A DNA stretch of 64,000 nt from Phycisphaeraceae bacterium (GCA_020851735.1 JADZCD010000065.1:1-64000); one strand, 5' to 3'. Numbered from the stretch's first letter, positions 9,046-17,873 are shown. A program made the numbers and translations. The notes: a model not told the origin generated them from the sequence alone.

Positions 9046-10317
9046 TTATACGTCGGTTGTGTCCTGCCCCCCTATGGCGGCCAGGGCTTCGTCCGCCAAT
9101 TCCTCGGCTTTTTTGCCCGCGGCCTGTAGCCAGTGGACCCCTCGAAACCGCTTTAGCCAGGTCCGCTGACGCTTGGCAAACCGCCGGGTTTGGATCTTGG
9201 TCTGCTCGTAGGCTTCCTCCAGGCTGCATTGGCCGTTAAGGTAGGCCAATACCTGCTTATAGCCCAACGCTTCGCGGGCCTGACGACCTAATAAGCCTTT
9301 GTCGTTCAATTCTTTAACTTCGTCCACCAGCCCCCGGCCCGGCCAAAGTTCATCCTCGGACAGCCCGTCCTGCGCCATCGCCTGCTGGGGGTAGAACATG
9401 CCCTTGACCCGCAGGTTGATCCGCTTGTTGATCATTTCCGTCGGCCAGGACAGGCCCAGGAGGATGGCGCCGTGTCGATACCCACCCCCGGAACCCCCGG
9501 AAGCCCCGGAAGTAGTCAATGACGAATGGCGAATGGCGAATGACGAATTAGAGGCAGGGACTGGGGTCGCATTCGGCATTCGGCATTCGACATTCGGCAT
9601 TTTCTCTCCCCCACCCCCGGAGGTGGTCAATGACGAATGACGAATGTCGAATGGCGAATTAGAGGCAGGGTCTGGGGTCTGGGTCGCATTCGGCATTCGG
9701 CATTCGACATTCGGCATTTGCCCGTCGGCGGCGCCCGGCGACGGTGGGTTCTGGATCGTCCACTGCTTCTGCCAGGTGGAGATGGGTTGGCCGGTTAATT
9801 CAAACACCTCAATGGCGCGGATCAGCTTTTTGCGATCGTTGGCGTGGATTTTTCCGGCTGCTTGGCTGTCCACAGCGGCAAGGCGGGCGTAGAGGGCGCT
9901 GCCGTCGAGCTTCTCCAGCTGGGCCCGCAAGTCCGCATCCCGCGGCGGGCCGGCGAATAAACCCTCTAAGAACGCCTGGATGTACAAATTCGTGCCGCCC
10001 ACCACGATCGATCGCACTCCGCGGGCCTGGCCCTGGGCAATGAGCTGATCGGCCTGGGTGAGCCAGTCGGCGACGGTGAACGTCTGCGTCGGGTCGGCAC
10101 AATCAATTAATAAATGCGGCACCCGAGCCCGCAAGGCAGGCGAAGGCTTGGCTGTGCCGGCGTCCATCCCCCGGTAAACCTGCATCGAATCAGCGCCCAG
10201 GACCTGACCGCCGCCCAAGCGCTCAGCTAACAACACAGCTAATTCGCTCTTGCCGCCCGCGGTAGGGCCAAGCAGCACGATCGGACGAAGTCGAATTGGA
10301 TCGCTCTTGCCAGTCAT
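9046..10317 (-). CDS. miaA: tRNA dimethylallyltransferase carrying in-frame repeat elements
   Basis: Transfers a dimethylallyl group to N6 of A37 in tRNAs reading UNN codons. The P-loop GPTAGGKS and the DSMQVYRGMDAGTAKP motif are intact at the N-terminus, and the C-terminal tRNA-contacting part (LGYKQVLAYL... KRQRTWLKRF) is normal. The protein has 423 residues, about 100 more than usual. The excess is mainly residues 200-276, encoded by two tandem copies of the heptad hairpin element (period 111 bp) that keep the frame open. The encoded insert repeats MPNVECRMPNAT and IRHSSLTTSG and looks like no domain. It falls between the P-loop domain and the GLSWPTEMINKRI segment, probably in a surface loop, so the enzyme may still work. 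Confidence 0.9.
   Translation of the reverse strand: MTGKSDPIRLRPIVLLGPTAGGKSELAVLLAERLGGGQVLGADSMQVYRGMDAGTAKPSPALRARVPHLLIDCADPTQTFTVADWLTQADQLIAQGQARGVRSIVVGGTNLYIQAFLEGLFAGPPRDADLRAQLEKLDGSALYARLAAVDSQAAGKIHANDRKKLIRAIEVFELTGQPISTWQKQWTIQNPPSPGAADGQMPNVECRMPNATQTPDPASNSPFDIRHSSLTTSGGGGEKMPNVECRMPNATPVPASNSSFAIRHSSLTTSGASGGSGGGYRHGAILLGLSWPTEMINKRINLRVKGMFYPQQAMAQDGLSEDELWPGRGLVDEVKELNDKGLLGRQAREALGYKQVLAYLNGQCSLEEAYEQTKIQTRRFAKRQRTWLKRFRGVHWLQAAGKKAEELADEALAAIGGQDTTDV
9488..9605 (+). repeat. heptad hairpin element inside miaA, copy 1
   Basis: CCCCGGAAG units (9488-9513) are followed by a left arm of degenerate 7-bp repeats (GAATGRC, about 9517-9549), a spacer AATTAGAGGCAGGG, and a right arm of the complementary heptads (GCATTCG, about 9568-9603). 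It is read through in frame by miaA on the other strand. Confidence 0.7.
9610..9720 (+). repeat. heptad hairpin element inside miaA, copy 2
   Basis: Near-identical second copy, offset by 111 bp at its left end. The left arm is about 9628-9661 and the right arm about 9684-9719. The spacer carries six extra bases (TCTGGG), so the reading frame is still kept. Confidence 0.7.
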
Positions 10318-10377
10318 AGCCAGGAGATTCGGATTGTACCCCCGGAAGCGACCCCGGAAGTGACCCCGGAAGGGATT

Positions 10378-10500
10378 GATGGTGAATGACGAATGGAGAA
10401 TGGCGAATGGCGAATTAAAGGCAGGGTCTGGGGTCTAGGGTCTGGGGTAGGGATTTGGGGGGCTGGGGTCGCATTCGACATTCGGCATTCAGCATTCGAC
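10378..10500 (+). repeat. heptad hairpin element, intergenic copy
   Basis: The left arm of GAATGRC-like heptads is 10383-10415 and the complementary right arm is about 10471-10500. The spacer again has AATTAAAGGCAGGGTCTGGG, shared with the two copies in miaA. It is preceded by CCCCGGAAG units. Confidence 0.7.
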
Positions 10501-10575
10501 CTTCTCCCTCCCCCACTGCTGTCGACTTTTTTGCGGGTGGGGAGGCGGTGGCACTTGGGGAGATTGGGGGACTAA

Positions 10576-10741
10576 CCGGCGGGCTTCCGCCCGCGGCTGT
10601 TTCGCGTGGAATTGGATTGGCTTTCGCGTTGTCGTCGTTGTCCGCGGCTGCGTCCGCGGCTGTTGCTCGTGGAATTGGATTGGCTTTCGCGTTGTCGTCG
10701 TTGCCCGCGGCTGTTTTCTGTGGAATTGGATTGTGTTTCGC
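10576..10741 (+). repeat. family A hairpin followed by tandem repeats
   Basis: CCGGCGGGC-TTCC-GCCCGCGG (10576-10596) is a family A hairpin with one bulge, preceded by CTAA. From 10592 a unit containing CGCGGCTGTT, GTGGAATTGGATTGGCTTTC and GCGTTGTCGTCGTTG is repeated about two and a half times up to 10741. Confidence 0.65.
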
Positions 10742-10762
10742 CAATTCCGGATACCCAAGGCC

Positions 10763-10786
10763 AGCCCCATGTTTCCACATGGGGCT
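10763..10786 (+). repeat. TTCC-loop hairpin, family C copy 3 (covarying stem)
   Basis: Stem CCCCATGT / ACATGGGG around loop TTCC, bordered by AG and CT. Compared with the copies at 406 and 4405, the stem bases differ but remain paired. Confidence 0.7.
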
Positions 10787-10801
10787 ATCCGTGATTCCAC
10801 C

Positions 10802-11143
10802 TCAGATCGCTTCGCCGTCCTGATAGCCTTCGACGGCGGTCTGCTCGTTGCGGATGGCCTGCAACAGGCGCAGCGCTTTGCGGTCGGCCACGCGGTAATA
10901 GACCTGCCTTCCCTGGCGGTGCGGAGCGAGGATCCCTTGCCGGCGAAGCACGCCTAAGTGCCCGCTGGTGACGGCCAGGGGCAACTGAAGCAACGCGGCC
11001 AACTCGGCTACGGACAGCCTTTGCCCGTCGAGCAGCTCGAGAATTTTCAGCCTCTTGGGGTGGGCTAAGTCAGCGAATACCGCGGACCAATGCTGGAGAA
11101 CGCCGGCGGGCAGCCCCTTGGAGAATCGTGGTCGGATGGCCAT
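10802..11143 (-). CDS. ArsR-family winged-helix regulator
   Basis: A 113-residue DNA-binding repressor-type protein. The fold is visible as FADLAHPKRLKILELLDG, then LSVAELAALLQLPLAVTSGHLGVLRRQG (helix-turn-helix) and APHRQGRQVYYRVADRKAL (wing). The classical ELCVCDL metal-binding cysteines are absent; the matching place reads RLSVAELA and the protein has no cysteine, so it is not a standard arsenic/cadmium sensor. It is transcribed away from the sulfite reductase gene, with an AT-rich 276-bp region between them, so it may regulate that gene and itself. The inducer is unknown. Confidence 0.8.
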   Translation of the reverse strand: MAIRPRFSKGLPAGVLQHWSAVFADLAHPKRLKILELLDGQRLSVAELAALLQLPLAVTSGHLGVLRRQGILAPHRQGRQVYYRVADRKALRLLQAIRNEQTAVEGYQDGEAI

Positions 11144-11155
11144 TAATAGTTATAT

Positions 11156-11175
11156 ATATCGAGAACTTTAGATAT
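11156..11175. promoter_or_regulatory. candidate operator in the arsR-like/sulfite reductase divergent region
   Basis: Inverted repeat ATATC (11156-11160) / GATAT (11171-11175) with a 10-bp spacer, 13 bp upstream of the ArsR-type start codon in an AT-rich stretch. The position suits an autoregulated ArsR-family operator. The arms are short, so chance is possible. Confidence 0.3.
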
Positions 11176-11419
11176 TTCAACTAGACGCAAGTGTTTTTAT
11201 GGTAAAATCTTAGGCAATATCAATAATAATAAAGCGAGTTGATTGAAGTCACGATGCCTAGTCGTTACTATCCTTAATAGAAATACGCCAATCTCGCTTG
11301 AGGTTTGGTCTTACAGGTTCAAAAAGAGCCTATCCGAACAACTGGGCGTTGGACCAAGCCCGCGGCGGGGCGGATCCAGACGGTCTATTGCAGAACAGGT
11401 TTTACGCCAGGAGGCGGCT

Positions 11420-13201
11420 ATGTCGGAAGATCAGAACAAAAACAAACCCACCGGCCGGGCCATGCGCGCGGAGCAATCCGCTGTCGAAGTGGCCAAGAAA
11501 AACAGCCACCACCTGCGCGGCTCGATCCAGGAAACGCTGACTGGAACGCAAAAGTCCTTCGGGTCGGACGATGTGACGCTTCTAAAATTCCACGGCATCT
11601 ATCAGCAGGAAGACCGCGACGCCCGCGCTAAGGTCAAGGAGACCGGCATCGAGCCCGAAACGTGGTTTATGGTCCGCACCCGCAACCCCGGCGGACGCAT
11701 GACCGCGGCCCAGTATCGGGCGGCGGACGACCTGGCTGAGCGCGTGACCTACAACAAGTCCCTGCGCATCACCGTGCGCCAGGGCTTCCAGTTCCACGGC
11801 GTGGTCAAGAGCAATCTGAAGTCCGTCATGGCTGGGCTTAATAAGGCCCTGATCTCCACGCTCTCGGCCTGCGGCGACGTGAGCAGGAATGTCATGGCGT
11901 CGCCCGCGCCGCTGGCGGACGAAGCGCACCAGGCGCTGTTGGCTTTCGCGCGGCAGATCGCCACGGAGCTTAGCCCGCAGACCAAGGCTTACTATGAAAT
12001 CTGGCTCAACGGCGAAAAACATTCGGACTCCAACGGCGGCGCGGGCGAAGAGCCCTTCTACGGCGACCAGTATCTGCCGCGCAAATTCAAGATCGGCATC
12101 GCCCTGCCGGAGGACAATTCCGTCGACGTTTACACCCAGGATTGCGGGCTGATCGCCATCGTTCGCGACGGGCGGGTGGCGGGCGTGAATCTCCTGGCGG
12201 GCGGGGGCCTGGGCATGACGCACCGCAAGGAAGACACCTTTGCCCGCATGGCGTCGCCTGTCGGGTACGTGGACGCCCAGCACGTGGTGGCGGCAGCGAA
12301 AATCGTGGCTTCGATTTTCCGCGACCACGGCAACCGGGCGGATCGCCGGCACGCGCGTCTTAAATACGTCATCGAGGAATGGGGCGTGGACAAGTTCCGC
12401 GAGGAATTCAAGAAGCGCGCGGATTTTGAGCTTAAGCCTGCGGTGGACGTCGGCCCGATGAAGCTCAATGACTACCTGGGCGCCTGGCCGCAGGGCGACG
12501 GCAAGTTTTTCTACGGCGTGTGGGTGGAGAACGGCCGGGTGATCGACACGCCGACATCCCGCCCCAAGGCCGCGTTCCGCAAGATCGTCGATCGATTTAA
12601 CTGCGACGTGATTCTGACGCCCAATCAGAGCCTGCTCTTTGCGGATTTATCCTCCGCCCAGGTGACGGAGCTGGAAGCCATCCTGCGCGAGCACGGGGTG
12701 AAGCTGCTTAAGGAGCTTTCCCTCGTCCGCCGGTATGCGATGGCCTGCCCGGCCTTGCCGACCTGCGGGTTGGCGCTGGCGGAGAGCGAGCGGTCGATGC
12801 CGGACATTCTTTCGGAACTGGAGACGGAGTTTGAACGGCTTGGGCTTCTGGACCTGCCCTTAACCGTGCGGGCCACGGGCTGCCCCAACGGGTGCTCGCG
12901 GCCATACACGGCGGACATCGCGTTTGTCGGGCGGAAGGACGAGGTCTATGACATTTTCGTCGGCGGGCGTCTGGCGGGGGATCGCTTGGCGGAGCTTTAT
13001 GCCGAGAACGTCGGCCGGGCGGAGCTGGTAGCCAAGTTAAGGCCGCTGCTGGAACGCTGGTCCAAAGAACGACGGGGCGAGGAATCCCTGGGTGATTATT
13101 ACGATCGGGCATTCTGTAACGGTCAGGTGCGCACGATCTTGACGGGAAGCAAGAACAACCCGTCGTCTGAGCGCGTAAGCTCTAGTTTTACAACGGCTTA
13201 A
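11420..13201 (+). CDS. assimilatory sulfite reductase (siroheme, [4Fe-4S])
   Basis: Reduces sulfite to sulfide with six electrons; member of the nitrite/sulfite reductase hemoprotein family. Both ferredoxin-like repeats are present. The siroheme-cluster cysteines are visible as CPALPTC (CX5C) and CPNGC (CX3C), and the sulfite-type ACPALPTCGLALAESER stretch resembles CysI (VALPTCPLAMAEAER) more than nitrite reductases. The start is ATG 11420, with AGGAGG at 11409-11414; this gives 593 residues. No flavoprotein subunit (CysJ) is nearby, so ferredoxin may be the electron donor. Control by the divergent ArsR-type regulator is likely but unproven. Confidence 0.85.
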   Translation: MSEDQNKNKPTGRAMRAEQSAVEVAKKNSHHLRGSIQETLTGTQKSFGSDDVTLLKFHGIYQQEDRDARAKVKETGIEPETWFMVRTRNPGGRMTAAQYRAADDLAERVTYNKSLRITVRQGFQFHGVVKSNLKSVMAGLNKALISTLSACGDVSRNVMASPAPLADEAHQALLAFARQIATELSPQTKAYYEIWLNGEKHSDSNGGAGEEPFYGDQYLPRKFKIGIALPEDNSVDVYTQDCGLIAIVRDGRVAGVNLLAGGGLGMTHRKEDTFARMASPVGYVDAQHVVAAAKIVASIFRDHGNRADRRHARLKYVIEEWGVDKFREEFKKRADFELKPAVDVGPMKLNDYLGAWPQGDGKFFYGVWVENGRVIDTPTSRPKAAFRKIVDRFNCDVILTPNQSLLFADLSSAQVTELEAILREHGVKLLKELSLVRRYAMACPALPTCGLALAESERSMPDILSELETEFERLGLLDLPLTVRATGCPNGCSRPYTADIAFVGRKDEVYDIFVGGRLAGDRLAELYAENVGRAELVAKLRPLLERWSKERRGEESLGDYYDRAFCNGQVRTILTGSKNNPSSERVSSSFTTA

Positions 13202-13310
13202 ATAAACACGGCTGCATGCCGAGATGGGCTGGCAATTGGTTTGGCCAACAAAAAACGGCCAAAACAATTAAGTGCTTTTTGCTTGCATCCAGACCTCATA
13301 GGGGTATGCT

Positions 13311-13360
13311 TAAATGACCCCCGTAAGTGGGGGGGGTTGTTTATTATTCCGGGTCATTTA
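13311..13360. promoter_or_regulatory. nested inverted repeat between sulfite reductase and PEP-CTERM gene
   Basis: TAAATGACCC (13311-13320) pairs perfectly with GGGTCATTTA (13351-13360). Inside lies a second hairpin, CCCCC-GTAAGT-GGGGG, followed by a T-rich stretch. It may be the terminator of the sulfite reductase transcript or a structured leader of the next gene, 65 bp upstream of its start. Confidence 0.45.
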
Positions 13361-13424
13361 GCCAAGGATGGGACGGTAGGACAGGGTGGACGGACTATCC
13401 ATCGCGGGCAGTTAAGGAGAGGAA

Positions 13425-14273
13425 ATGAACATGAGTAAGACTTTCGCCTGGTCGGTTCTGGTTTGTGTTCTGGCCACGGCCATTATTTCCTTGACAGCCT
13501 CCTCCGCCCGGGCGGAACTGGTCACCCGCGAGACTTCGGCGCCGCTGGCTGAGGATGATGTGGCGCTATATGAATTCGTCCTGCGCATACCTAAGCCTGG
13601 AATCTGGCCGAGCTATGGCGTGTATGGCCTTGGACGGATCGACGATTACCGCCGGGCGATCGTCTCCAGCGTGTACGGCTTCCGCACGATGCGCAGCAAT
13701 TTTGAGGGCAACGGCAGCGGCGGCTCGTCCTACAACCCGTACATCTGGAACGCCAACGAAGAGGAACTGCTGGGTCTATTGTCGCGTGAACTGCTTAAAT
13801 CCTCTTCCGTCAACCCTGTCACCAATACGGAGAGTCCGGAGTGGATGATCAACGGTAAGTTCGACTACACGGATGCTGGTCACTGGCTTGAGGTCATCCT
13901 GGACGAAAATGTCCGTAAGACCGTGGTCGCCGAGAACGACCTGGCCGACGACATTCATTGGCTGGACATCAATACCGACGGCCGAATCAATTCTTTCGAC
14001 TGGCGTCTGCTGCAATTTTATGTGTATGTAGGCGGGATGCCCGAAACCCCCCCGTCCAATCCATTCTTTGTCAGGCTTGCCCATTCCTACGCGGTGGCTC
14101 TTGGATTTGAGAATCCCGATTTCGACGACTTGTTCAACCTTGACGAATTCGGCATTGGTGCCAGCACCTCGGTCGACTCATCGTCGTCCGCTTCGCCGAC
14201 GATCATCCCCGAGCCGGCGTCGGTGGGTCTGCTGTTGGCCGGCGGCCTGATGCTGCTGCGCCGGCGGGGGTAA
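13425..14273 (+). CDS. exported protein with dockerin-like repeat and PEP-CTERM anchor
   Basis: The N-terminus is a signal peptide (hydrophobic core about residues 8-25, ending ASSARA). The C-terminus has a PEP-CTERM signal: PEPASVGLLLAGGLMLL, then RRRG. In PEP-CTERM systems such proteins are cut and sorted by an exosortase. Residues about 180-205 (IHWLDINTDGRINSFDWRLL) resemble a dockerin type I / EF-hand calcium loop. The rest, with stretches such as YGVYGLGRIDDYRRAIVSSVYGF, matches no family I recognise. AAGGAGAGG at 13414-13422 supports ATG 13425; ATG 13431 is also possible. A hairpin terminator follows at 14311. Confidence 0.75.
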   Translation: MNMSKTFAWSVLVCVLATAIISLTASSARAELVTRETSAPLAEDDVALYEFVLRIPKPGIWPSYGVYGLGRIDDYRRAIVSSVYGFRTMRSNFEGNGSGGSSYNPYIWNANEEELLGLLSRELLKSSSVNPVTNTESPEWMINGKFDYTDAGHWLEVILDENVRKTVVAENDLADDIHWLDINTDGRINSFDWRLLQFYVYVGGMPETPPSNPFFVRLAHSYAVALGFENPDFDDLFNLDEFGIGASTSVDSSSSASPTIIPEPASVGLLLAGGLMLLRRRG

Positions 14274-14310
14274 GAGACGGGCTTTGATCTAGAGAAAAAT
14301 GGTCCTTTGG

Positions 14311-14337
14311 CCGCGGGTTTTTGCCCGCGGTTTTTTT
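14311..14337 (+). terminator. rho-independent terminator after the PEP-CTERM gene
   Basis: Stem CCGCGGG / CCCGCGG with a 6-base loop, followed by seven T residues. Confidence 0.8.
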
Positions 14338-14452
14338 ATTGCCGCCGATCGCTGGGATTGCTACGATCCACCGCTGTACGCCGCTATACGGGATCGACCG
14401 GTAAATCCCACCATGGACCCTGATTTTCGCACTCGGCGGAGAACTCTTGCTC

Positions 14453-17134
14453 ATGGCGCCAAACACTTCCGATCCCTTCCACGCCCGCGCGACCATCGAC
14501 ACGCCCCTGGGCCCGCGGACGATCTATCGCCTGGACGCGCTGGCCAAGACGTTTGCGAACGTTTCGCGCCTGCCTTATTCCATGCGCGTGCTATTGGAAG
14601 CGGTATTGCGCAACTATGACGGGCGGGTGTATCCGCGGGAAGCGGTCGAGGCGCTGGCCCGCTATGACGCTAAGAACGTTGGCGAAGTGGAAATCCCCTT
14701 CATGCCCGGGCGCGTGGTGCTGCAGGATTTCACGGGCGTGCCGGCGGTGGTGGATCTGGCCGCCATGCGCGCGGCGATGGTGCGCATGACCGGCAAGCCC
14801 GAAAGCGCCCGCAAGGTTAATCCCCTCGTGCCGTGCGATCTGGTGATCGACCATTCCGTGCAGGTGGACGCCTTCGGGTCGGGGGCGGCTCTGAAGATCA
14901 ACAGCGACCTGGAGTTTGAACGCAATAAGGAACGCTACGAATTTCTTAAGTGGGGGCAAAAGGCCCTGTCCAACTTCCGGGTGGTGCCGCCGGCCACGGG
15001 CATCGTGCATCAGGTGAACCTGGAAAACTTAGCTAAAGTCGCCTGGGACAACGGCAAGGAACTTTACCCCGACTCGCTGGTGGGCACGGACAGCCACACC
15101 ACGATGATCAACGGCCTGGGCGTGGTGGGCTGGGGGGTGGGCGGCATCGAGGCTGAGGCGGTGATGCTCGGGCAGCCGATTTACATGCTGATTCCGCAAG
15201 TCGTAGGCTTTAAGCTCACCGGCCAAGCGGCCGAGGGCGTGACGGCCACCGACGTGGTGCTGGTGGTCACGCAGATGCTCCGGGCCGCGGGCGTGGTCAA
15301 TAAATTCGTGGAGTTCTTCGGGCCTGGCTTGGACGACATGCCCCTGGCCAATCGCGCCACCATCGCCAACATGGCGCCGGAATATGGCGCCACCATCGGA
15401 TTCTTCCCCGTGGATGAGCAGACGATTCGCTACCTGCGGTTGTCAGGGCGCGACGAAAAACTCATTGCGACCGTCGAGCAGTACTACAAGCTCCAGGGCT
15501 TGTGGCGCCAGCGCGGCGAGAGCGGGCAGGACATCACCTATTCGTCCACGCTGGAATTGAACCTGGCCACGGTCGAGCCATCGCTGGCGGGGCCCAAGCG
15601 TCCGCAGGATCGAATTGCCTTGACGGGCATGAAAAAGCAGTGGCAAAAGGACCTGCCGACGACTTTCAGCAAACCCGCGGCCCAAAGCGCGACGCTGGAG
15701 CTGGATGGCAAAACCATCGACCTGCGCGACGGGGCGGTGGTCATCGCCGCCATCACCAGTTGCACCAATACGAGCAATCCCGAAGTGATGATCGGCGCGG
15801 GGCTGGTGGCCAAGAAGGCCCACGAAAAAGGCTTGACGCGCAAGCCGTGGGTGAAAACGTCGCTCGCCCCCGGAAGTAAAGTCGTCACCGACTATCTGGC
15901 CAAAGCCGGGCTGACCGAACACCTTGATGCGCTGGGGTTCAATCTCGTCGGTTACGGCTGCACGACGTGCATCGGCAATTCCGGGCCCTTGCCGGAGGCG
16001 ATTTCCAGGACCATCAGCCAGCACAATCTGGTGGCGGCGGCGGTGCTCAGCGGCAATCGGAATTTTGAAGGCCGAATTAATCCGGACGTGCGGGCGAATT
16101 ACCTGGCTTCCCCGCCGCTGGTGGTGGCTTACGCCTTGGCCGGCACGGTGGACATCGACTTGACCACCGATCCCCTGGGCACGGACAAACAGGGTAAGCC
16201 CGTGTTCCTCCGCGACATCTGGCCGAGCACGCGGGAAGTGCAGGAGGCGGTGGAGCGTTGCGTGACGCGGGCGCAATTCATCCAGCAATACGCGGACGTT
16301 TTTGCCGGCAGCGCCGAGTGGAAGGCTGTGCCGACGACGACCGGGGATCTTTATCGCTGGAACGAGAAGAGCACCTACATTCAGGAGCCGCCGTTCTTTG
16401 TTGATTTGAAACCCACGCCGCAGCTGATCAGCGCGATCCGGGGGGCGCGGTGTCTGGTGAAGGTGGGCGATTCGGTGACGACGGATCACATCAGCCCGGC
16501 GGGATCGATCAAGGCCAACGGACCGGCCGGCAAGTATCTGGTCGAAAACGGCGTGCCGGTGAGCTTGTTTAACAGCTACGGATCGCGGCGCGGCAATGAT
16601 CGGGTGATGACGCGCGGCACTTTCGCCAACGTGCGGGTGCGCAATCAACTGGCCCCCGGCACGGAGGGCGGGCTGACCACGGACTTCACCGACGGGCAGG
16701 TTAAGCCGATTTACGATGCGTCCGTGAACTACAAGAGCGCGGGCGTGCCGCTGGTCGTGCTGGCCGGCAAGGACTACGGCATGGGCTCGTCGCGCGATTG
16801 GGCGGCCAAGGGCACGTTCCTTTTGGGCGTCAAGGCCGTGATCGCCGAAAGCTACGAGCGCATCCACCGCTCGAACCTGGTGGGCATGGGCGTCTTACCG
16901 CTGTGCTATCAAGAGGGTCAGACGGCTGCGAGCCTGGGCCTGGACGGCAGCGAGACGTACAGCATTGAAATCGACGATCGCCTCCAGCCGCGGCAGGAGG
17001 TGACCGTGCGGGCCCGCAAGAGCGATGGCAAAGAAATCGCCTTCTCGACCGTTTGCCGGATCGACACGCCGGTGGAGGTTGATTACTACCGCAACGGCGG
17101 CATTCTGCACACGGTGCTGCGGAAGATGACGTGA
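14453..17134 (+). CDS. acnA: aconitate hydratase
   Basis: Interconverts citrate and isocitrate in the TCA cycle; AcnA/IRP-type [4Fe-4S] enzyme of 893 residues. The substrate and cluster motifs [31 protein letters not shown] and [13 protein letters not shown] carry the three cluster cysteines. The C-terminal swivel domain contains [21 protein letters not shown] and [13 protein letters not shown] 14453 is chosen as start; TTG 14447, six bases upstream, is in frame and better spaced from GGAG at 14438 and could also be used. The stop codon is directly followed by CCCCCGGAAG repeats. Monocistronic as far as can be seen. Confidence 0.95.
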   Translation: MAPNTSDPFHARATIDTPLGPRTIYRLDALAKTFANVSRLPYSMRVLLEAVLRNYDGRVYPREAVEALARYDAKNVGEVEIPFMPGRVVLQDFTGVPAVVDLAAMRAAMVRMTGKPESARKVNPLVPCDLVIDHSVQVDAFGSGAALKINSDLEFERNKERYEFLKWGQKALSNFRVVPPATGIVHQVNLENLAKVAWDNGKELYPDSLVGTDSHTTMINGLGVVGWGVGGIEAEAVMLGQPIYMLIPQVVGFKLTGQAAEGVTATDVVLVVTQMLRAAGVVNKFVEFFGPGLDDMPLANRATIANMAPEYGATIGFFPVDEQTIRYLRLSGRDEKLIATVEQYYKLQGLWRQRGESGQDITYSSTLELNLATVEPSLAGPKRPQDRIALTGMKKQWQKDLPTTFSKPAAQSATLELDGKTIDLRDGAVVIAAITSCTNTSNPEVMIGAGLVAKKAHEKGLTRKPWVKTSLAPGSKVVTDYLAKAGLTEHLDALGFNLVGYGCTTCIGNSGPLPEAISRTISQHNLVAAAVLSGNRNFEGRINPDVRANYLASPPLVVAYALAGTVDIDLTTDPLGTDKQGKPVFLRDIWPSTREVQEAVERCVTRAQFIQQYADVFAGSAEWKAVPTTTGDLYRWNEKSTYIQEPPFFVDLKPTPQLISAIRGARCLVKVGDSVTTDHISPAGSIKANGPAGKYLVENGVPVSLFNSYGSRRGNDRVMTRGTFANVRVRNQLAPGTEGGLTTDFTDGQVKPIYDASVNYKSAGVPLVVLAGKDYGMGSSRDWAAKGTFLLGVKAVIAESYERIHRSNLVGMGVLPLCYQEGQTAASLGLDGSETYSIEIDDRLQPRQEVTVRARKSDGKEIAFSTVCRIDTPVEVDYYRNGGILHTVLRKMT

Positions 17135-17280
17135 CCCCCGGAAGCGCTACCGGAAGTTTCTCTTCAAAGTGTTTCATCCATTTCGATAATTCCCTGCGCA
17201 ACAGCCGCCGGCGGAAGCCGGCGGTTAGTCTCCCAATTACACTGTGCCACCTTTCCCCCAGCGATTAAACTGAATTTCTA
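17135..17280 (+). repeat. CCCCGGAAG units and left inverted REP of the RAYT locus
   Basis: After the acnA stop come two CCGGAAG units (17135-17157). A 26-bp family A hairpin lies at 17205-17230 (stem CCGCCGGC / GCCGGCGG, loop GGAA in this orientation, ending TTAG). This hairpin is the exact reverse complement of 17806-17831. Confidence 0.75.
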
Positions 17281-17772
17281 ATGCCTGTCTATCTGTTCAC
17301 CTTTCACGCCTATCGAAGCTGGATGCCGGATCATCCGCGCGGGTTCGTGCAACGCGACCGCGGCGTGCAGCCTCGCAATTCCAGATTGGCGGACGCTTAC
17401 GATCAGGCAGCCCAATACCCGCCGGTGGTGTTTGATGATTCCATCCAGAAAGCGTTGGTGTGGATAGCGCATGACGTTTGTCAGCGCCAGGGTTGGCGCC
17501 TGCACGCGATGGCTACAGACCCCACGCACGTGCATCTGGTCGTCAGTTGGCGCGGCGATCCGTCGTGGCAGAAAGTGGCTCGTCGGATCAAGAATGTGGG
17601 AAGTCTGGCGCTAGGGCGGCGGTTTTCTAAATCCAGCGGCCATTGGTTCAGTCGCGGAGGCAGTCGCAAGAGGGTAAACGACCGAGCACACTTTGAGCAC
17701 TTGGTTAGGTCTTATCTGCCCAGTCATCGGGGACGTTATTGGCGCGAAGGGCAAGACGCGCCTGCGTTGTGA
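17281..17772 (+). CDS. REP-associated tyrosine transposase-like protein (Y1/HUH family)
   Basis: Single-strand DNA nuclease of the IS200/IS605 TnpA superfamily. The HUH motif is His83-Val-His85 within DPTHVHLVVSW, and the candidate nucleophile is Tyr145 in the helix FEHLVRSYLPSHRG (Tyr153 is an alternative). At 163 residues it has the size of a RAYT or IS200 transposase, with the YLFTFHAYRSWMPD opening often seen in this group. No clear ribosome binding site precedes ATG 17281. The exact inverted REP hairpins on both sides suggest that these are its DNA substrate. It appears intact. RAYTs are usually single-copy and domesticated rather than multicopy insertion sequences; that is family knowledge, not shown here. 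Confidence 0.75.
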   Translation: MPVYLFTFHAYRSWMPDHPRGFVQRDRGVQPRNSRLADAYDQAAQYPPVVFDDSIQKALVWIAHDVCQRQGWRLHAMATDPTHVHLVVSWRGDPSWQKVARRIKNVGSLALGRRFSKSSGHWFSRGGSRKRVNDRAHFEHLVRSYLPSHRGRYWREGQDAPAL

Positions 17773-17805
17773 TGGAATGGGAGGGATAGGCAATACTTCG
17801 ATAGT

Positions 17806-17831
17806 CTAACCGCCGGCTTCCGCCGGCGGCT
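17806..17831 (+). repeat. right REP hairpin of the RAYT locus
   Basis: CTAA followed by stem CCGCCGGC, loop TTCC, stem GCCGGCGG and CT. It is the perfect reverse complement of 17205-17230. Confidence 0.8.
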
Positions 17832-17873
17832 ATTTTCCCGCGTGACTTTGAATGACCGGTGGCTTACCGACCT

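Larger units (their letters stand above)
10318..10801. other. repeat-filled intergenic region, no gene
   Basis: 484 bp between miaA and the ArsR-type gene, both on the minus strand. It holds three CCCCGGAAG units (10338-10373), a heptad hairpin element (10378-10500), a family A hairpin (10576-10598), a tandem repeat (10592-10741) and a family C hairpin (10763-10786). Open frames here are made of the repeats and are not supported as genes. Confidence 0.6.
17205..17831 (+). mobile_element. REP-flanked RAYT unit
   Basis: The RAYT-like gene at 17281-17772 is bordered by two identical 26-bp REP hairpins in opposite orientation (17205-17230 and 17806-17831). This layout, a single-domain tyrosine transposase between inverted REPs, is typical of RAYT/REP loci in other bacteria. 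Further REP copies without a transposase occur at 459-482 and 10576-10596. No target-site duplication is visible outside the hairpins. Confidence 0.7.

Noticed and set aside
10455-10823. Open frames across the tandem repeat
   Set aside because: They are made of the repeats and have no recognisable product.
13241-13438. 65-residue open frame between sulfite reductase and PEP-CTERM genes
   Set aside because: No ATG start or ribosome binding site, and it spans the nested inverted repeat.
17205-17831. Full insertion sequence with target-site duplication
   Set aside because: No flanking direct repeat was found; the RAYT/REP explanation fits better.
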